64,000 nt of DNA, from contig NZ_CP127409.1 in the NCBI RefSeq assembly GCF_030291135.1, positions 1,984,001 through 2,048,000 on the forward strand. Direction: 5' to 3'. Positions 63,684 to 64,000 of the stretch are shown one piece after another. The notes below the pieces were generated by a model. The model had not been told where the DNA came from and ran no database searches. It saw nothing but the letters and a program-made list of their open reading frames with translations. Numbering within the stretch: position 1 is the first letter of the stretch; every line of letters starts with the position of its first letter. The DNA is from Rhodanobacter thiooxydans (GTDB taxonomy: Bacteria; Pseudomonadota; Gammaproteobacteria; Xanthomonadales; Rhodanobacteraceae). The position numbers and the translations under genes are program-made.

Positions 63684-63787
63684 GGCGATCTCGCAGGTCG
63701 GATGGCGGCATTGTGCGCAGGTTTGCGCAGGCCCGTGCAAAAGCTTCTCGTCACCGCCACGGCCGGTGCCCCAGCCATCGCGAAAAT

Positions 63788-64000
63788 TCAGCCGCGGCCG
63801 GGGATCTTCAGCCCTCGCTGTACCGCCGGGCGCGCCAGGCCGCGTTCGAGCCACGCGGCGACGTTCGCGAAGCGCTCGAACTCCACCAGCTCGCGCGCCT
63901 CGTAGAACGTGATCAGGTTGTTCACCCAGCCCAGCGTGGCGATGTCGGCAATGGTGTAGTCGTCGCCCATGATCCAGCGACGACCGTCGAGGCGGCCATC
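63788..64000 (-). CDS. Glutathione S-transferase, C-terminal part (cut by the window edge)
   Basis: The last 70 codons of a protein that enters from beyond the right edge; the reading frame is open through base 64000. The segment DGRLDGRRWIMGDDYTIADIA is the alpha5/alpha6 signature of the GST C-terminal domain (N-capping S/T and the ADI motif). It is followed by LGWVNNLITFYEARELVEFERFANVAAWLERGLARPAVQRGLKIPGRG, which is the usual GST end with the ARPAV/RPAFxR motif. The tail resembles YfcG/YghU-type bacterial GSTs. The N-terminal thioredoxin-like half is outside the window, so activity cannot be assessed. Confidence 0.88.
   Translation of the reverse strand, partial: DGRLDGRRWIMGDDYTIADIATLGWVNNLITFYEARELVEFERFANVAAWLERGLARPAVQRGLKIPGRG

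Overview
The window is a high-GC gammaproteobacterial chromosome segment, mostly core genome. Gene orders such as tig-clpP-clpX-lon-hupB-ppiD, pyrG-kdsA-eno-ftsB-ispD-ispF and surE-pcm-nlpD without rpoS, together with a GTAG-headed REP pair, point to the Xanthomonadales. The quinol-type NO reductase and an L2/CTX-M-like beta-lactamase would suit Rhodanobacteraceae (Rhodanobacter/Dyella-like), but I cannot fix the genus from sequence alone. No rRNA, CRISPR, integrase or transposase was seen.

Layout. 0-8 kb: an unidentified partial gene, a fused fatty-acid beta-oxidation enzyme, a DUF2058 protein, ugd-slyX, an exported FKBP isomerase and a CPA2 antiporter. 7.8-8.1 kb: tRNA operon Ala-Glu-Asp with a clear promoter and terminator. 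8.2-12.2 kb: DUF1249, and ppsR divergent from ppsA. 12.2-17.5 kb: a PP2C phosphatase, tRNA-Ser, then dnaQ-rnhA-yafS facing away from gloB-mltD, a block whose order matches Escherichia coli. 17.7-26.5 kb: the proteostasis block ppiD, tRNA-Asp, tRNA-Val, hupB, lon, clpX, clpP, tig, all on the minus strand. 26.6-27.6 kb: six more tRNAs (Leu, Lys, His, Arg, Pro, Arg). 27.8-31.2 kb: rlmE-ftsH, divergent from yhbY and an Mth938-like gene.

31.2-43.6 kb: two large minus-strand operons. One is surE-pcm-yqaA-nlpD. The other is pyrG-kdsA-eno-ftsB-ispD-ispF-mgtE-truD, which serves CTP, KDO, glycolysis, division, isoprenoids, magnesium transport and tRNA modification. Most genes in it overlap by 4 bases or lie within a few bases of each other. 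A Smr-domain gene and a membrane-anchored unknown lie between the two operons. 43.8-47.9 kb: an M24 peptidase, a PLP-dependent cysteine-synthase-like enzyme with an AhpD-like partner, and lipA.

48-64 kb is the more accessory part. It holds a PAS-GGDEF-EAL protein following a heme-oxygenase-like (TenA/PqqC-fold) gene on the same strand, and this pair is divergent from a single-subunit NO reductase. After that come a Tat-exported bicovalent-FAD oxidoreductase, a patatin lipase, a VOC protein, an acetyl-/succinyl-CoA transferase, a Tat-exported class A beta-lactamase divergent from an exported penicillin-acylase-family Ntn hydrolase, a VIT-family iron/manganese transporter, and a partial glutathione S-transferase.

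The best candidates for something new are the NO reductase / putative diiron enzyme / c-di-GMP neighbourhood, the beta-lactamase/acylase pair, and several RNA or DNA structures: a tRNA-Ser terminator that base-pairs with the tRNA CCA end, tRNAs hitched to hupB, and the REP pair. I found no wholly novel multi-gene system that the sequence alone can prove.
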